Positions 55,101-64,000 of a stretch of 64,000 nt of DNA are shown here, one piece after another. Origin of the DNA: Trichobilharzia szidati (Eukaryota > Platyhelminthes > Trematoda > Strigeidida > Schistosomatidae); contig OX235271.1 of NCBI GenBank assembly GCA_944472155.2, positions 86,317,256-86,381,255 of the forward strand, in the 5' to 3' direction. Numbering within the stretch: the first letter of the stretch is position 1; every line of letters begins with the position of its first letter. The notes below the pieces were generated by a model. That model was given only the letters and a program-made list of their open reading frames with translations, made no database searches and was not told the origin of the DNA. Made by a program: the position numbers and the translations under genes.

Positions 55101-58100
55101 AAAATACTCATATTTTCATTCAAGATAAAAGTTTACTACTGATTTTGTGTTTAAAAAAAAATAAAATACAAATCATAAACAGAAAATTGTTTAATTATTT
55201 ATTTTGTTTTGATTACAGCTTGACTCCACACTGTATTTTCAGTACAGGTATGGAATTTTCAGCATGGATATCGGTAGCCCAAATTTTGCAGGCTGACCAT
55301 AGATATCGGGTGTGCGTCGGCAGGGGATCGAACCCCGGACCATGTGCTTGGTCGGCAAGAGTCCTAACCACTGTGCTACCGACGCACATTTCCTAGTTGT
55401 GGTGGGTTGAATCATACTACAAACTGTGGGGGGTTGGTGGTGAGACAAATATACGTTAAATTGACGAAAAGACGTTAATATAAGTGTATGACTTAGGCAC
55501 TGTGTTAGAATGTAACTCCATATTAGATAAGTTTATTGCAAATATGGATGGTGTTTTGAGCAGAAATTATTGCTTCTGATAATCATATCAATTTAGTCAC
55601 ATGGTTTCACAACTTGTCTTATATATATATATATATTCTCTCTTTCTTTCTCTCCAACTTCCCTTTATTGTTCGTTACCACTTTCTTCATTATAGGCGTT
55701 GCGTCATTCCACTTGCGTTTGTGTGGTGTTGAACCGATCAACGAAGCTTCAGCGATTAACCTTTCTCCTCACCTAAGTATATTACCGAAAATACCCATTG
55801 AGTCATGAAGAAAATAAAAGACAAATTCAGCGAATGGGAAGTCGTGACCAGTAGGGTGCAGCAGGTCAGGTGTGAGGAAAAATACTCGCCGAAGACATTG
55901 GCTAGTGGTCGCGCTATGTCGTGAATTGACAGAAGTTAGAATTCATGGGCCAGTCATTGGATCGGGTCCCAGTGGCCCAATGCTCTACCAGCTCGCCTTG
56001 TAACCAGAAGGTCCTGGGTTCGAACCCCGCAGTGTGGGTACGTACTGATGAGGAGTCCCAAACTAGGATGAAACAGCTGTCCAGTACTCCCAGGTTTTCC
56101 AACGGTTCTCTAACCAATATCAGCTCATGATGAAACCCTGTAACCAATCAACCAAATCCCTACAAACCAGTACTTGAGAATAAAATTTTCTTTATTGACG
56201 AAATCATCATCAGAGGCTGTACAATCGTATTTATATTTGCTAAAAATGTATATTAGTCCATTATTGAGTAGTAGGGGGGTGTGCGTGACATAACTGATGT
56301 AATTACTCACAAGTGGCTTCAAAAGTAAAATTAAAAATTACGTAAAACTCAACACACAGAGGAAGAAAGGGTCAAAAATTTGATTAGGTTAAAATTGTTA
56401 ATGAGTGAGAAGAAGGGTAGTTGAGTGTCCATTTAAAAAGTGTGCAGAGAGTGAGAAAATTTACAAAAGGAACATGTGAGAGTGATAATACTGAATTAAT
56501 TATTAAGGGAAAAGTAATCATTAAAAATAAAAAATTAGACATTTACAGTGAACTACTAATGGAGAGATCAAGATCATGGAAGAATAAGAGGCTGGACAAA
56601 CTTCTGTATACAGAGTTCGGGGTTGTATTGCCGAATTGTCAGCGCTTCCGTCATACACAAATGCGAAAACCTAATGCCCTTTGTACTATTAGGCCTCACC
56701 ATGTAGATAGTCTTGAAAGACGACTCTGGTGGAACTGTGTGGCTTGAGTTCACCAAGTGTTCGAGAATTGAGTTAGTAGCTATCTTGTGTTATTCTCTTA
56801 CTAATCATGCTGGATAATGTTCAGAGATGCGTTTGGAAAGGCCTGCGCTTTTTGCGGCCAATATAACTAGCTAACTACATTACTTTTTAACACTCTCACC
56901 CTGTCCCACCTTATTTTGTGAGTACATGCAATAAAATGGTTGAGTTTTTTTAATCTCCAAATTGCTTAACTTAGTAGGGTCAGTTATGGCGACTTAATGC
57001 CTATACCGAAGATATAGAAAGTGTCTACAATCAACAAGGGGAAGATGGCGAGAGAGAGAAAGAGAAAAAAATATATAAGGCAAATTGTGAAGCCATGTGA
57101 CTAAATTGATGTGATTATGAGCAGCAATAATTTATACTCGAAACCTTGTCATCCAGTTGTTAATACTGCATCACTCTGTAATATTTAAAATAGACATATC
57201 TGATACGGAATGACGTAAAGGCAGTGTAATCTCTTTACTTGGCGGACGACTTATATAATAGAGAAGATTTGTAGCTCAGGTGGATGATTTGCAATTAATA
57301 GTGTGACGAAAGCTTCGCAACTAAACCAACCAGCTCAAAGAACACTATTAATTGGACGACTTATATCTCATTTCACAACAAACTAATGATCTACACTCAG
57401 AAAGCAGCAAGTTGACAGAAGAAGCAGTAAAGGCAGGATTTCAAGTGAATATAGTGAATATAGTAGTGATGAAGATACTCATGTCAACCAGCAACTGTAA
57501 GTTCAAATCACCATTAACATGGTAAGTCATATCTTTCATTTGGTTACCTGGACCGTATCCTTTCAACTACAAATGGTGACATGGATGAGGATGTCAAAGA
57601 CAGGATCAAGAAGGCAAGACAGACCTTCGTTACTCTGAAATCAGTGTGGAGATCCGCTTCTCTCAGTATAAGGCACAAGGTTCGGATTTTCAACACTGAT
57701 GTGAAATCAGTGCTTCTATATGGTTTAGAGACTTAGTTTACGTGTGTAGTGGGATGCATTACCAGCAGATGGCTGCAGATTTTCATCAGCAACTACCTTC
57801 TCTGACTCGATGCCGAAGATCAAATGGCCTGATAGACAAAATAAGCAACAACGAGTTCTGGCAGTGAACCAAACAAGAATCTGTAACCCAACAAATATGC
57901 AGAAAGAAGTGAAGATGGATTGCACATACTTTGGTGAGACGGCTGAGAGAAATCACGTGGTAGGCTAACCGTCGGGTGGAACCTAAGTGATAAGTTCGGT
58001 GCGGGTTTGAGGGTGATGTGGAGGACATCCTGTTAGTAAGAAATGAAAGCCTATAGGCAATTGTGAGGTGATTTTCCAATATTGGTTTGTAGGGATTTGA

Positions 58101-60295
58101 TTGATTGGTTACAGGATTTCATCATGAGCTGACATTAGTTAGAGAACCATTAGAAAACCTGGGAGTACTGAACAGATGTTTCCTCCGTCCTAGTTTGGGA
58201 CTCCTCATCAGTACGCACCCACCGGGGTTTGAACCCAGAACCTTTTGGTTACAAGGCGAGCTGGTAGACCATTGGGCCACTGGGACCCGATCCAATGGCT
58301 GGCTCATGACTTCTAACTTCTGCCAATTCACGACATGGTGCGACCGCTAGCCAATGTTGATATAAGTATAAAACTTGGGCACTGTGGTAGAGCATAACTC
58401 CATTATAGATAAGATTTTATTTTGATAAATCACAGTGTTATAGAGTAATATTAACTGATAGCCAATGTCTTGGGCGAGTATTTGCCCTCACGCCTACAAA
58501 CCAATACTTGAATATCGATGAGATGCTCATTGGGAACTGGCCCTATTCAGGTAGGTAGTTGCCTGGGTTCTAGTGGGAAGTCGTGACCAGTAGGGTGCAG
58601 CAGGTCAGGTGTGAGGACAAGTACTTGCCGAAGACATTGGCTAGTGGTCGCCCTATGTTGCGAATTGGCAGAAGTTAGAATTCATGGGCCGGTCATTGGA
58701 TCGGGTCCCAGTGGCCCAATGGTCTACCAGCTCGCCTTGTAACCAGAAGGTCCTGGGTTCGAACCCCGCTGTGTGGGGGTGAGTACTGATGAGGAGTCCC
58801 AAACTAGGATGAAACATCTGTCCAGTAATCCTTGCAGGTTTCTCAATGGTTCTCTAACCAATGTCAGCTCATAATGAAATCCTGTAACCCATTATAGTGA
58901 TTGTTCTCCAATATCCTTACACACTGCATAAGTGTTTATCGATTCCATGTTGGAGAACTTTTCGGCTTTGTGCTCTATTTCCACACATTTTAATGCTTAT
59001 AACAATATGGTAGCAATAGTTAGTTGTTTATCTTCGTTGAATTCTTCAACATCATAAAGTCTTTTAATGTATATATTCCCATCTATATGTACAACATCTA
59101 GACAGATTGTATTTCAATCAATCATAATTGGTTCAATGCTACAAATGTGCAGTGTGTTTGGGATCATTTAAAGGATCAGTTAGAAGCTGTTGAAGATTCA
59201 ACTAAAGATGTTTGCTCAATTCCTGGATGGCATGAAGAATGTCAGGTAATTGATCTTTATTATAATTTCCAAAAAACGATGTTTACTATTGTTACTTAAC
59301 AGTGCATATAACCTTGTACACACATGTCATCTTATCCAAATGGAAGTGATTTTCAAACATTGAATTTACTCAAGAGGGTTATAAAAGAATGAAGTTTCTT
59401 TTCATGAAAAGCTTAAGTCATAAATGATTAAAACGTATGAGATACTATCGTACTGGATTATTAGATTCCAGTAAAAGTGTCTGATGATTTTACTGTTGAA
59501 GAGTCCCAAGTTAGGACGAAACAGCTGTCCAGTACTCCCGGTTGGTTTCCTAATGGTTCTCTAACCAATGTCAGCTCATGATGAAATCCTTCAACCAATC
59601 AAACAAAATCCCTACAAACCAATGCTTGAATATTCTTATTCTTATTGGACAAACGTAATCTACACACACACGTATACAAATATAATTTTATAAATAGTTG
59701 CGATTGTACAGCTAAGTGAATGAATTCGCCGCTGAAAAAGAGACTCCATCGCTGAACTACTACGTGTTTTGTTTTCACATTAATATATCTGAATGGGGAT
59801 TATTCATGAATTTTTAAAATAAACTAACTATTTCTATTTCTACTTTTTTCTAATTATCACTTTTAGACTTGTTTACGTGCACTAGCTGGAATAAATTTCA
59901 AAGAATTTTTCACCTTATTAAAGTATATTTTGATTACTCGTTGGCCAAGAAATCATCCTGATGATGTGAATAAATTTATCAAGAAATGTAAATCAACACA
60001 GTATACCTCCTTGGATGATAATATACTCGACAGTGTGATGGATTGTGAATTGTCTGCTTTAATTGAAACAGATTCAAGCATATTTTATACTGTATTGAAA
60101 AATCCTGACTATTGGAGAGAATATTATGCTGCGGAGACTGTGTCTAAGACTGATGACGACACAGTAAACTGGATACGTATGCATGATTTTTGTGTTGTCA
60201 TACAAATTATTAAACAGTTTGTACAACATCGTATTGTAAAAGCTCTGAAACTTTGTCATAGTGGTGTGCTGCAATCATTTTGGGATAATTTTTAA
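52111..60295 (+). CDS. JMJD4: JMJD4-like JmjC dioxygenase (2-oxoglutarate and Fe(II)-dependent), six exons
   Basis: Exons 52111-52163, 52208-52359, 52398-52772, 54919-55073, 59102-59245 and 59867-60295. All introns are GT-AG, phases fit, 1308 nt give 435 aa plus stop. The N-terminus (TYADF, then LLNNQLCIFDSWLTKDW) and core (LPKYFSSDWLNEFW; GTWTPLHADVYRSYSWS; WWFFPPG; PSGWYHQV) follow human JMJD4 closely. Fe(II) ligands: His169 and Asp171 (HAD) and His240 (WYHQ). ISINHNWFN and a helical C-terminal half follow. Human JMJD4 hydroxylates a lysine of release factor eRF1 and so tunes translation termination; the same role is inferred here. Introns 3 and 4 (2.1 and 4.0 kb) have swollen with SINEs, RTE and PLE fragments. 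ATG 52111 is the first in frame; the next codon is also ATG. Its 435 aa is close to the human protein. Confidence 0.93.
52208..52359 (+). CDS. JMJD4: JMJD4 exon 2
   Basis: Encodes LLNNQLCIFDSWLTKDWLA through an acidic loop (DHDAADDEDDGRIDLDNLF). A 38-bp intron (52360-52397) follows. Confidence 0.88.
52398..52772 (+). CDS. JMJD4: JMJD4 exon 3 (HAD iron-binding motif)
   Basis: Carries YLKDWHYFQ, the SSDWLNEFW signature, HAD at residues 169-171 and the WFFPPG end of the JmjC core strand. Confidence 0.95.
53215..54115 (+). mobile_element. RTE-B LINE 3' fragment in JMJD4 intron 3
   Basis: A second RTE-type family, distinct from the SR2-like one. Broken plus-strand frames show RIWKARLAYANL, YCSAVRSVLLYGCETC, then RRCLRSISRVRWW and the 3' part around CGACGGGCAATTG. 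A related fragment is at 60935-61990; both end with the same ~100-bp block around GTGGCGACTCGAATTAC. Confidence 0.7.
54423..54598 (+). mobile_element. tRNA-headed SINE-A (A4) in JMJD4 intron 3
   Basis: The best copy: positions 54423-54496 fold as a tRNA-like cloverleaf with a perfect acceptor (TGCGTCGG / CCGACGCA) and T-arm GGGGTTCGATCCCC. The anticodon arm is irregular (GACCA..TGGTC with a six-base loop), so it is not a working tRNA gene. The tail runs to GGTGTGGAATCAAACTGTAATA and an A-rich end. Confidence 0.85.
54919..55073 (+). CDS. JMJD4: JMJD4 exon 4 (distal iron ligand)
   Basis: Acceptor TATTTCAG, donor GTAAGTG. Encodes LPHDIRSIKI through GQVVFVPSGWYHQVVNM with His240. Confidence 0.93.
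55211..55386 (-). mobile_element. tRNA-headed SINE-A (A5) in JMJD4 intron 4
   Basis: Reverse-oriented copy with the same head and tail as A4; the two lie on either side of exon 4. Confidence 0.82.
55570..55805 (-). mobile_element. PLE terminus, minus strand
   Basis: The plus-strand block ATAATCATATCAATTTAGTCACATGG..TTCACAA matches the PLE terminal repeat at 7190-7260. It is followed, on the minus strand from 55800, by remnants of the GIY-YIG-side tail (RLIAEASLIGSTPHK-like). An (AT)n run sits inside. Confidence 0.55.
55618..55636. repeat. (TA)n microsatellite
   Basis: About 18 bases of alternating TA inside the PLE terminus. Confidence 0.8.
55830..56155 (+). mobile_element. SINE-B copy in JMJD4 intron 4
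   Basis: Starts GGGAAGTCGTGACCAGTAGG, tRNA-like head GTCCCAGTGGCCCAATG with B-box GGGTTCGAACCCCG, then the hammerhead at 56042-56087 and the end block GGTTTTCCAACGGTTCTCTAACC. The head most resembles a Thr-type tRNA (CTTGTAACCAGAAGG), tentatively. Confidence 0.82.
56042..56087 (+). ncRNA. Hammerhead-like motif, SINE-B type
   Basis: GTACTG...CAGTAC closes stem I. Core region ATGAGGAG (two changes from CUGANGAG), stem II TCCC-AAACT-AGGA, GAAA, and palindromic stem III ACAGCTGT followed by C. All copies of the family share the non-canonical core, so cleavage activity is uncertain. Confidence 0.6.
56160..57029. repeat. Unclassified repeat with a 108-codon ORF
   Basis: About 56175-56300 resembles the repeats at 16575 and 20395. 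The ORF at 56421-56747 (plus; KLDIYSELLMERSRSW, LLYTEFGVVLPNCQRF) is open but matches nothing I know. It may be part of the same element. Confidence 0.35.
57030..57190 (+). mobile_element. PLE terminus, inverted relative to 55570
   Basis: The reverse complement of the block at 55575-55640, plus the flanking ACTCGAAACC..GTCATCCAGT found at 8455-8480. With 55570-55805 it forms an inverted terminal pair like the one at 7110/8528. Confidence 0.55.
57440..58065 (+). mobile_element. SR2-like RTE 3' fragment in JMJD4 intron 4
   Basis: Degraded frames: LGYLDR-type and GDMDEDVKDRIKKARQTF at 57575, SLSIRHKVRIFNTDVKSVLLYG (to 57725) and the C-terminal HTLVRRLREI region near 57925. It has lost its 3' end near 58065. 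Confidence 0.75.
58090..58380 (-). mobile_element. SINE-B copy, minus strand
   Basis: Head at the right (GGTCCCAGTGGCCCAATGG complement), B-box GGGTTCAAACCCC, and the hammerhead region at 58165-58214, which has an insertion (CGGAGGAAAC) in the GAAA arm. Still in JMJD4 intron 4. Confidence 0.8.
58575..58895 (+). mobile_element. SINE-B copy, plus strand
   Basis: Near-identical to 55830-56155; the hammerhead-like motif at 58783-58827 has ACATCTGT instead of the ACAGCTGT palindrome. It forms an inverted pair with 58090-58380 around a ~200-bp spacer. Confidence 0.82.
59102..59245 (+). CDS. JMJD4: JMJD4 exon 5
   Basis: Acceptor CATCTAG, donor GTAATTG, 48 codons. Encodes CISINHNWFNATNVQCVWDH and the PGWHEECQ segment, matching the human PDWHHHCQ region. 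Confidence 0.92.
59485..59630 (+). mobile_element. 5'-truncated SINE-B in JMJD4 intron 5
   Basis: Lacks the tRNA head; starts in the hammerhead region (TACTGTTGAAGAGTCCCAAG...GGACGAAACAGCTGTCCAGTAC, 59490-59535) and ends in the family 3' block. Confidence 0.75.
59867..60295 (+). CDS. JMJD4: JMJD4 exon 6 (C-terminal)
   Basis: Acceptor ATCACTTTTAG. The frame opens RALAGINFKEFFTLLKYI, homologous to the human GINFEEFYHFLKVI stretch, and ends at a TAA at 60293-60295. Confidence 0.9.
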   Translation, partial: TCLRALAGINFKEFFTLLKYILITRWPRNHPDDVNKFIKKCKSTQYTSLDDNILDSVMDCELSALIETDSSIFYTVLKNPDYWREYYAAETVSKTDDDTVNWIRMHDFCVVIQIIKQFVQHRIVKALKLCHSGVLQSFWDNF

Positions 60296-60389
60296 GTCTA
60301 TTTTTAATACTATTTATTTTGTAAAACGTTCAATTGTATATTCAGTGTGTACTGCAGCTTTTCTCTTGACAACTGGCAAGGACGAGCGA

Positions 60390-60395
60390 AATAAA
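60390..60395 (+). terminator. Candidate polyadenylation signal of JMJD4
   Basis: AATAAA 95 bp after the stop codon, the first such hexamer downstream, and just before a SINE-B copy. Confidence 0.6.
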
Positions 60396-60429
60396 ATGAC
60401 ATCATAAACATTCTGCCTTCTGTTTTCTC

Positions 60430-60780
60430 AGGTGTTGGTTTTGTAGGGATTTTGTTTAATTGGTTGTGGAGGATTTCATCATGAGCTGACATCGGTTAGA
60501 GAACCATTGGGAAACCACCCAGGAGTACTGGGCAACTGTTTCATCCCAGCTTGGGACTCTTCAACAGTACGCACCCAGCAGGGTTCGAACCTAGGAACTT
60601 CCGATTACAACGCGAGCTCGTATACCGTTAGGCCACTGGGACCCGATTCAATGGCCCATGAATTCTACCTTCTGCCAATTTATGACATAACGCGTCCAAT
60701 TCACAATGTCTTCTTCGATGAATTACCGACTCACTTTCAACCTGTTGTATTCTGCTGGTCAGGGCTTCCCACTAGAACCC
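60430..60780 (-). mobile_element. SINE-B copy downstream of JMJD4
   Basis: Minus strand head with B-box GGTTCGAACCC and a hammerhead-like motif at 60525-60570 (core TTGAAGAG, stem III ACAGTTGC degraded). It overlaps the end of the presumed JMJD4 3' UTR. Confidence 0.78.
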
Positions 60781-60934
60781 CAGGTTAACTGCGTGAATAG
60801 TGCCAGCCAAGAGGGAGCATCAGATTTATTTTTTGTTCTTGCATTGTTCATGTTTGTAAAGGGAGAAAATTATATGAAGCGGTTTTTTGAGTTCTTTCTC
60901 CAGATTACGTAATATTACACTGGGGAATTTTTGA

Positions 60935-61990
60935 TGTGGTTGTCGCAACGACTTGGAATATGTGGATGACATTGTCCTCCTATAGGAAGATGGTGATAAA
61001 ATGCAAAGTATTCTGAATACCTTGAACAGAGATCTCTAAATATTTGGCAATTGATTCTTAGGACTGAACTATGCCGACTCCCATTTGAAGGATAGGGAGT
61101 GAAGTGTTAGAGCGTGTCGACTACTTCATTTATTTGGGAGGTTGCATCAACCCTAATGGGACTGATTGCTGACGAAATCTCAACATGGATACGAAATGCT
61201 CGTGTGACGTTTGGCATTTGTTAACTTAAATCATGTTTGAAATCGACGTCATATCCTGGTATCGATGAAAAGACGTGTGTACTGTTCAGCAGTTCTCTTT
61301 GTTCTTCTCTATGATTGGGGAGTGGAAGGTTTGAAAAAAGATTATCTGTCTCTGACCAGAGATGTCTGTGTTCCATTTCCCGTGTTAAATGGGGTGAGTA
61401 ATATTGGGGTTAGGTAAGGAGGGAATGACAGTCGATGAGGTTATGAAGGTGAATCAATTGAGATGACTAGGATATATGTTACGCATACTGGGCCACCGTC
61501 TTCCTCGACGAGCAATGTTGGCTGACAGAGTTAGGTTGGAAAATAATTAGGTGTAGTCAAGACACGACATCAGTCCATGAAGTTGTTGACAGTCGGTCTG
61601 GGCTATGTAGGAGGATGTAGTCTGACTGGTTGGAGTCCTTCAGACGCAATGAATCGATGGTGTAGACTGTTGATAACATGGCTGAAAATCGTTACCAGTA
61701 ATACAGGTGCATCCAATTTTAGTAATCTCCCAGGTCCATGAAATGCCCCTGTTTTCCTCATGTTACTATTCTTTCTCCCATATATTCCTGCTCATTATAT
61801 TTCCTCGGAATTTCTGTTTTTTGTTTTACATTTTGTGGTATAGGGAGTGTGGCAACTTGGACTTCTATGCAAAGTCCTAGGTTGAAACTCAGCCAGTCTC
61901 TAAGATAGTTGGTTTATTCACGATGCTTTTATTGACTTTTTAGACATCAGTGCAGACTTCTATATGAAGTGAATTGATGATTTGCATTCT
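60935..61990 (+). mobile_element. RTE-B LINE 3' fragment
   Basis: The broken frame includes a DDIVLL box (61005), then NARVTFGIC, CSISRVKWG and the RRLGYML..LPRRAML-like C-terminus near 61470-61510. The 3' UTR resembles 53860-54115. Numerous stops. Confidence 0.7.
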
Positions 61991-62109
61991 GTCTATGAAT
62001 GATGTCTGTCTTGATAACCTTTGCAGTGGTCGGTTGTTAATTCGTGTCAGTATCCATCGTTTTATTGACTTGGAATTTGGTTTTTTTGTCATGTGACACA
62101 TTCTTTATT

Positions 62110-62355
62110 ACTTGGTAGGTCTGATCTGTTGACAGGTGATCGACCCGTCTGAATAACTGGCATTTCTAATGTTTCCACTGTTTAAAATTCTTACATCTTC
62201 CCAGTCAAATTTGTGTCCATAGTTGTTGGCATGAAAGAACACATGTTGCATCTCGTGAGAGCTAGTTAGTGATTTTGGACTCGGAGTCGATGGGAACACC
62301 CGCTTTGACCAGTATAATGCTTTCTACAATCCATGCAATTCACTTAGTAGGTGGT
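62110..62355 (-). mobile_element. PLE fragment, GIY-YIG C-terminal side (downstream piece)
   Basis: Minus strand: remnants of CIDCRKHYTGQ-like GIY-YIG sequence near 62340, then SSHEMQHVFFHANNYGHKFD and WEDVRILNSGN. It continues at 63169-63385 on the other side of an RTE insertion. Confidence 0.7.
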
Positions 62356-62365
62356 ATTGGTCTTG

Positions 62366-63158
62366 CAACAAGACCAAGACTTACAAGCGAAAACCAACAA
62401 ACTGGTCGAAGAAGCAGCAAAGATAGGACTCCAGGTGAACATAGACAAGACGGAGGTTATGAAAATAACCAACCAACTACAGCAGCAATATCCAGCGCCA
62501 ATCACCATTAACGGGAGGGGTTTGAAAGAGGTCATTTCATTCACTTACCTAGGGAGCATTGTCTCAACTACAGGAGGAACGGACGAGGATGTCAAATCGA
62601 GAATCGGGAAGGCGAGAAACACATTCAACAACCTAAAACCAATCTGGAAATCTTCGTCACTCAGCCTGCATCAACAACAAAATTCGGATTTTCAATACAA
62701 ACGTCAAGTCAGTTTTGCTATACGGATCAGAAACTTGGCGGGCCACAAAGAATATTTCCAACAGCCTGTTGCAGACCTTTATCAACAACTGTCTTCGTTC
62801 TATACTGAAGATCAGATGGCCGGAAAGAACAAGAACCAACAAGAAACTATAGGAACAAACAAAACAAGAACCAATCGATCAAAACATATGCAGGAGAAAG
62901 TGGAGATGGATTGGACACTCGCTGAGGAGGCCGCTGAGTGACATCGCGCGTCAGGCCATAGCTCGAGTGGAACCCAAAAGGGAAGTGGTGAGTGGGACGT
63001 CCAAGGGTGACATGGAGGAGATCGTGTGAAGAGGATTTGAAACAATATGGAGTAACATGGATGCAAGTGAAAAGTACAGCAGAAGACAGAAGCAAGTGGA
63101 GGCGTGCTGTTGAAGCCCTATGTTCCTTTAGGAACCCAAGGAAACAGTAAAAAAATAA
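62366..63158 (+). mobile_element. 5'-truncated SR2-like RTE inserted in a PLE, 10-bp TSD
   Basis: RT C-terminal part in broken frames (KTEVMKITNQLQQQYPAPIT; YLGSIVSTTGGTDEDV; EKVEMDWTLAEEA) ending in the family 3' motif and an A-rich tail. A 10-bp duplication ATTGGTCTTG lies at 62356-62365 and 63159-63168. The divergence is low, so this is one of the younger RTE insertions. Confidence 0.9.
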
Positions 63159-63168
63159 ATTGGTCTTG

Positions 63169-63385
63169 TCTTTTCTTTTTACTGAGGTGTAGGTCTACAT
63201 AATGTTGAATGAAGTGATTGTGTTGCTCTGTGTAAGATATTCATTCCAAATGATTTTAGTATTCTAGCAGTTGTTTCAGAAATATTATATATATATATCT
63301 TTATGTTCGGACAAATTTTTTGTGGTTTCTGAGGATGGTAGTTTGGTTCGAGTGTAGATGTTAAAGCCGTACAGCTCACAGAACA
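63169..63385 (-). mobile_element. PLE fragment, linker and GIY-YIG start (upstream piece)
   Basis: Minus strand SETTARILKSFGMNILHRAT, then QSLHSTLCRP, the conserved segment between the RT thumb and GIY-YIG in PLEs. Joining it across the RTE insertion to 62355 restores domain order. Confidence 0.7.
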
Positions 63386-63649
63386 CAGTTATATGAAAGT
63401 CATCCATCTGAGTTACAGATCTTGTACATTCATTCGTTGGTCGTGAAATACTCAATAGTTACTTTGTTCACACTCGCACAAAAAGTTTGAACTGAGAAAC
63501 AGTTTGAATTCACTTAACGTTTTATGTACTGCATATATTAGCTGTAGGCTCAAGAATTCCTTTACACATTTAAATTATAATACTGTATCAAAAAGAATAT
63601 ACAGACGTTATTATTCTCAATGATTATTCTCTTCCAAAGTTTCTAATTT

Positions 63650-63915
63650 AAGTAGACCAAACTTCATTCTGGTCACTAGGTTTCGTGCAGACTGAATCCT
63701 ACGACAGACAAGTTTGCAATGTGGTCGCCACTGCGGTGCGCTTTGAATTTATGTTAGATGGCTGAAGGTGATTGGCAGGAAGCCTAGGACTCAGGTTTCG
63801 TACTTGTTGGCACTTGTCATTAAAGCATATCTACAGTCTTGGGGTAACTCATTTCTCTCTCAGATTCGAACCTCTGTCACCCACTGCTACAGTCAGAGAC
63901 GTTACATTAATATAT
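63650..63915 (-). mobile_element. tRNA-headed SINE-C copy (C4), degraded
   Basis: The tail block GCAGACTGAATCC...GCAATGTGGTCGCC is followed by the SINE on the minus strand with CCTAGG hammerhead remnants near 63781-63820 and a truncated head ending near 63905. Confidence 0.65.
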
Positions 63916-64000
63916 AACTCGAAAGTTGAAGCAATTCAATTCACTTATGAATTGGAAAATCAGGAAAGGGAACTGCCAATGTTAGATTGCAGTGTAAAAA
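63915..64000 (+). mobile_element. PLE fragment running off the window
   Basis: The plus-strand frame NSKVEAIQFTYELENQ, then ERELPMLD, is the same segment as at 8225-8140 on the minus strand (KVEAVQFTYELESQ), so it belongs to the PLE family at 7100-8530. It continues beyond 64000. Confidence 0.75.

Noticed and set aside
1..64000. Bacterial-type features (CRISPR, operons, riboswitches, attachment sites)
   Set aside because: The window is clearly eukaryotic: spliced gene, LINEs, PLEs, SINEs. Short repeats are microsatellites or SINE copies, with no regular spacers.

Overview
The window looks like a piece of nuclear genome from a digenean flatworm, most probably a schistosome (Schistosoma, Trichobilharzia or a close relative). 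The evidence is a repeat complement typical of schistosomes: SR2-like RTE and CR1-like LINEs, a CsRn1/Boudicca-like Gypsy LTR element, many Penelope-like elements (PLEs), and SM-alpha-like tRNA-headed SINEs that carry hammerhead ribozyme motifs. The one clear host gene also has two very short introns (44 and 38 bp) near its start codon, as schistosome genes often do. The species cannot be fixed from sequence alone. Most open reading frames are retroelement remnants.

Layout. 0-13.4 kb: RTE remnants, a hairpin repeat, SINEs of several families, two solo LTRs with target-site duplications (5721-6249 and 11501-11784), and PLE fragments. 13.8-23 kb: a CR1 3' end, a LINE C-terminus, and two long decayed RTE copies (18.2-20.4 kb plus strand, 20.8-22.85 kb minus strand). 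23.3-27.4 kb: a pair of possible host exons abutted by a young Gypsy element (23555-26878) with near-identical LTRs, a PBS, a PPT and a 4-bp TSD. Its RNase H and integrase are deleted. 27.4-32.4 kb is gene-poor and mostly unassigned. 32.5-35.1 kb: an RTE 5' end and a rearranged older Gypsy copy. 35.4-44.95 kb: two CR1-like LINEs in direct tandem, the second nearly intact. 45.48-50.57 kb: a giant inverted repeat made of two almost identical PLE copies facing outward. 50.7-52.0 kb: further PLE pieces and a SINE directly upstream of the host gene.

Host gene. 52111-60295 (+) encodes a JMJD4-type JmjC 2-oxoglutarate dioxygenase in six exons, reconstructed with consistent phases and predicted at 435 aa. 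Introns 3 and 4 are packed with SINEs, RTE fragments and PLE ends. After it come an RTE-B fragment, a PLE interrupted by an RTE insertion with a 10-bp TSD, and another SINE and PLE piece at the window edge.

The most interesting signals are (i) several SINE families that each join a tRNA-like head to a hammerhead-like motif whose stem III is a short self-complementary palindrome differing between families, (ii) the 2 x 2.5 kb PLE palindrome whose arms share the same inactivating lesions, and (iii) PLE remnants bounded by inverted terminal repeats.
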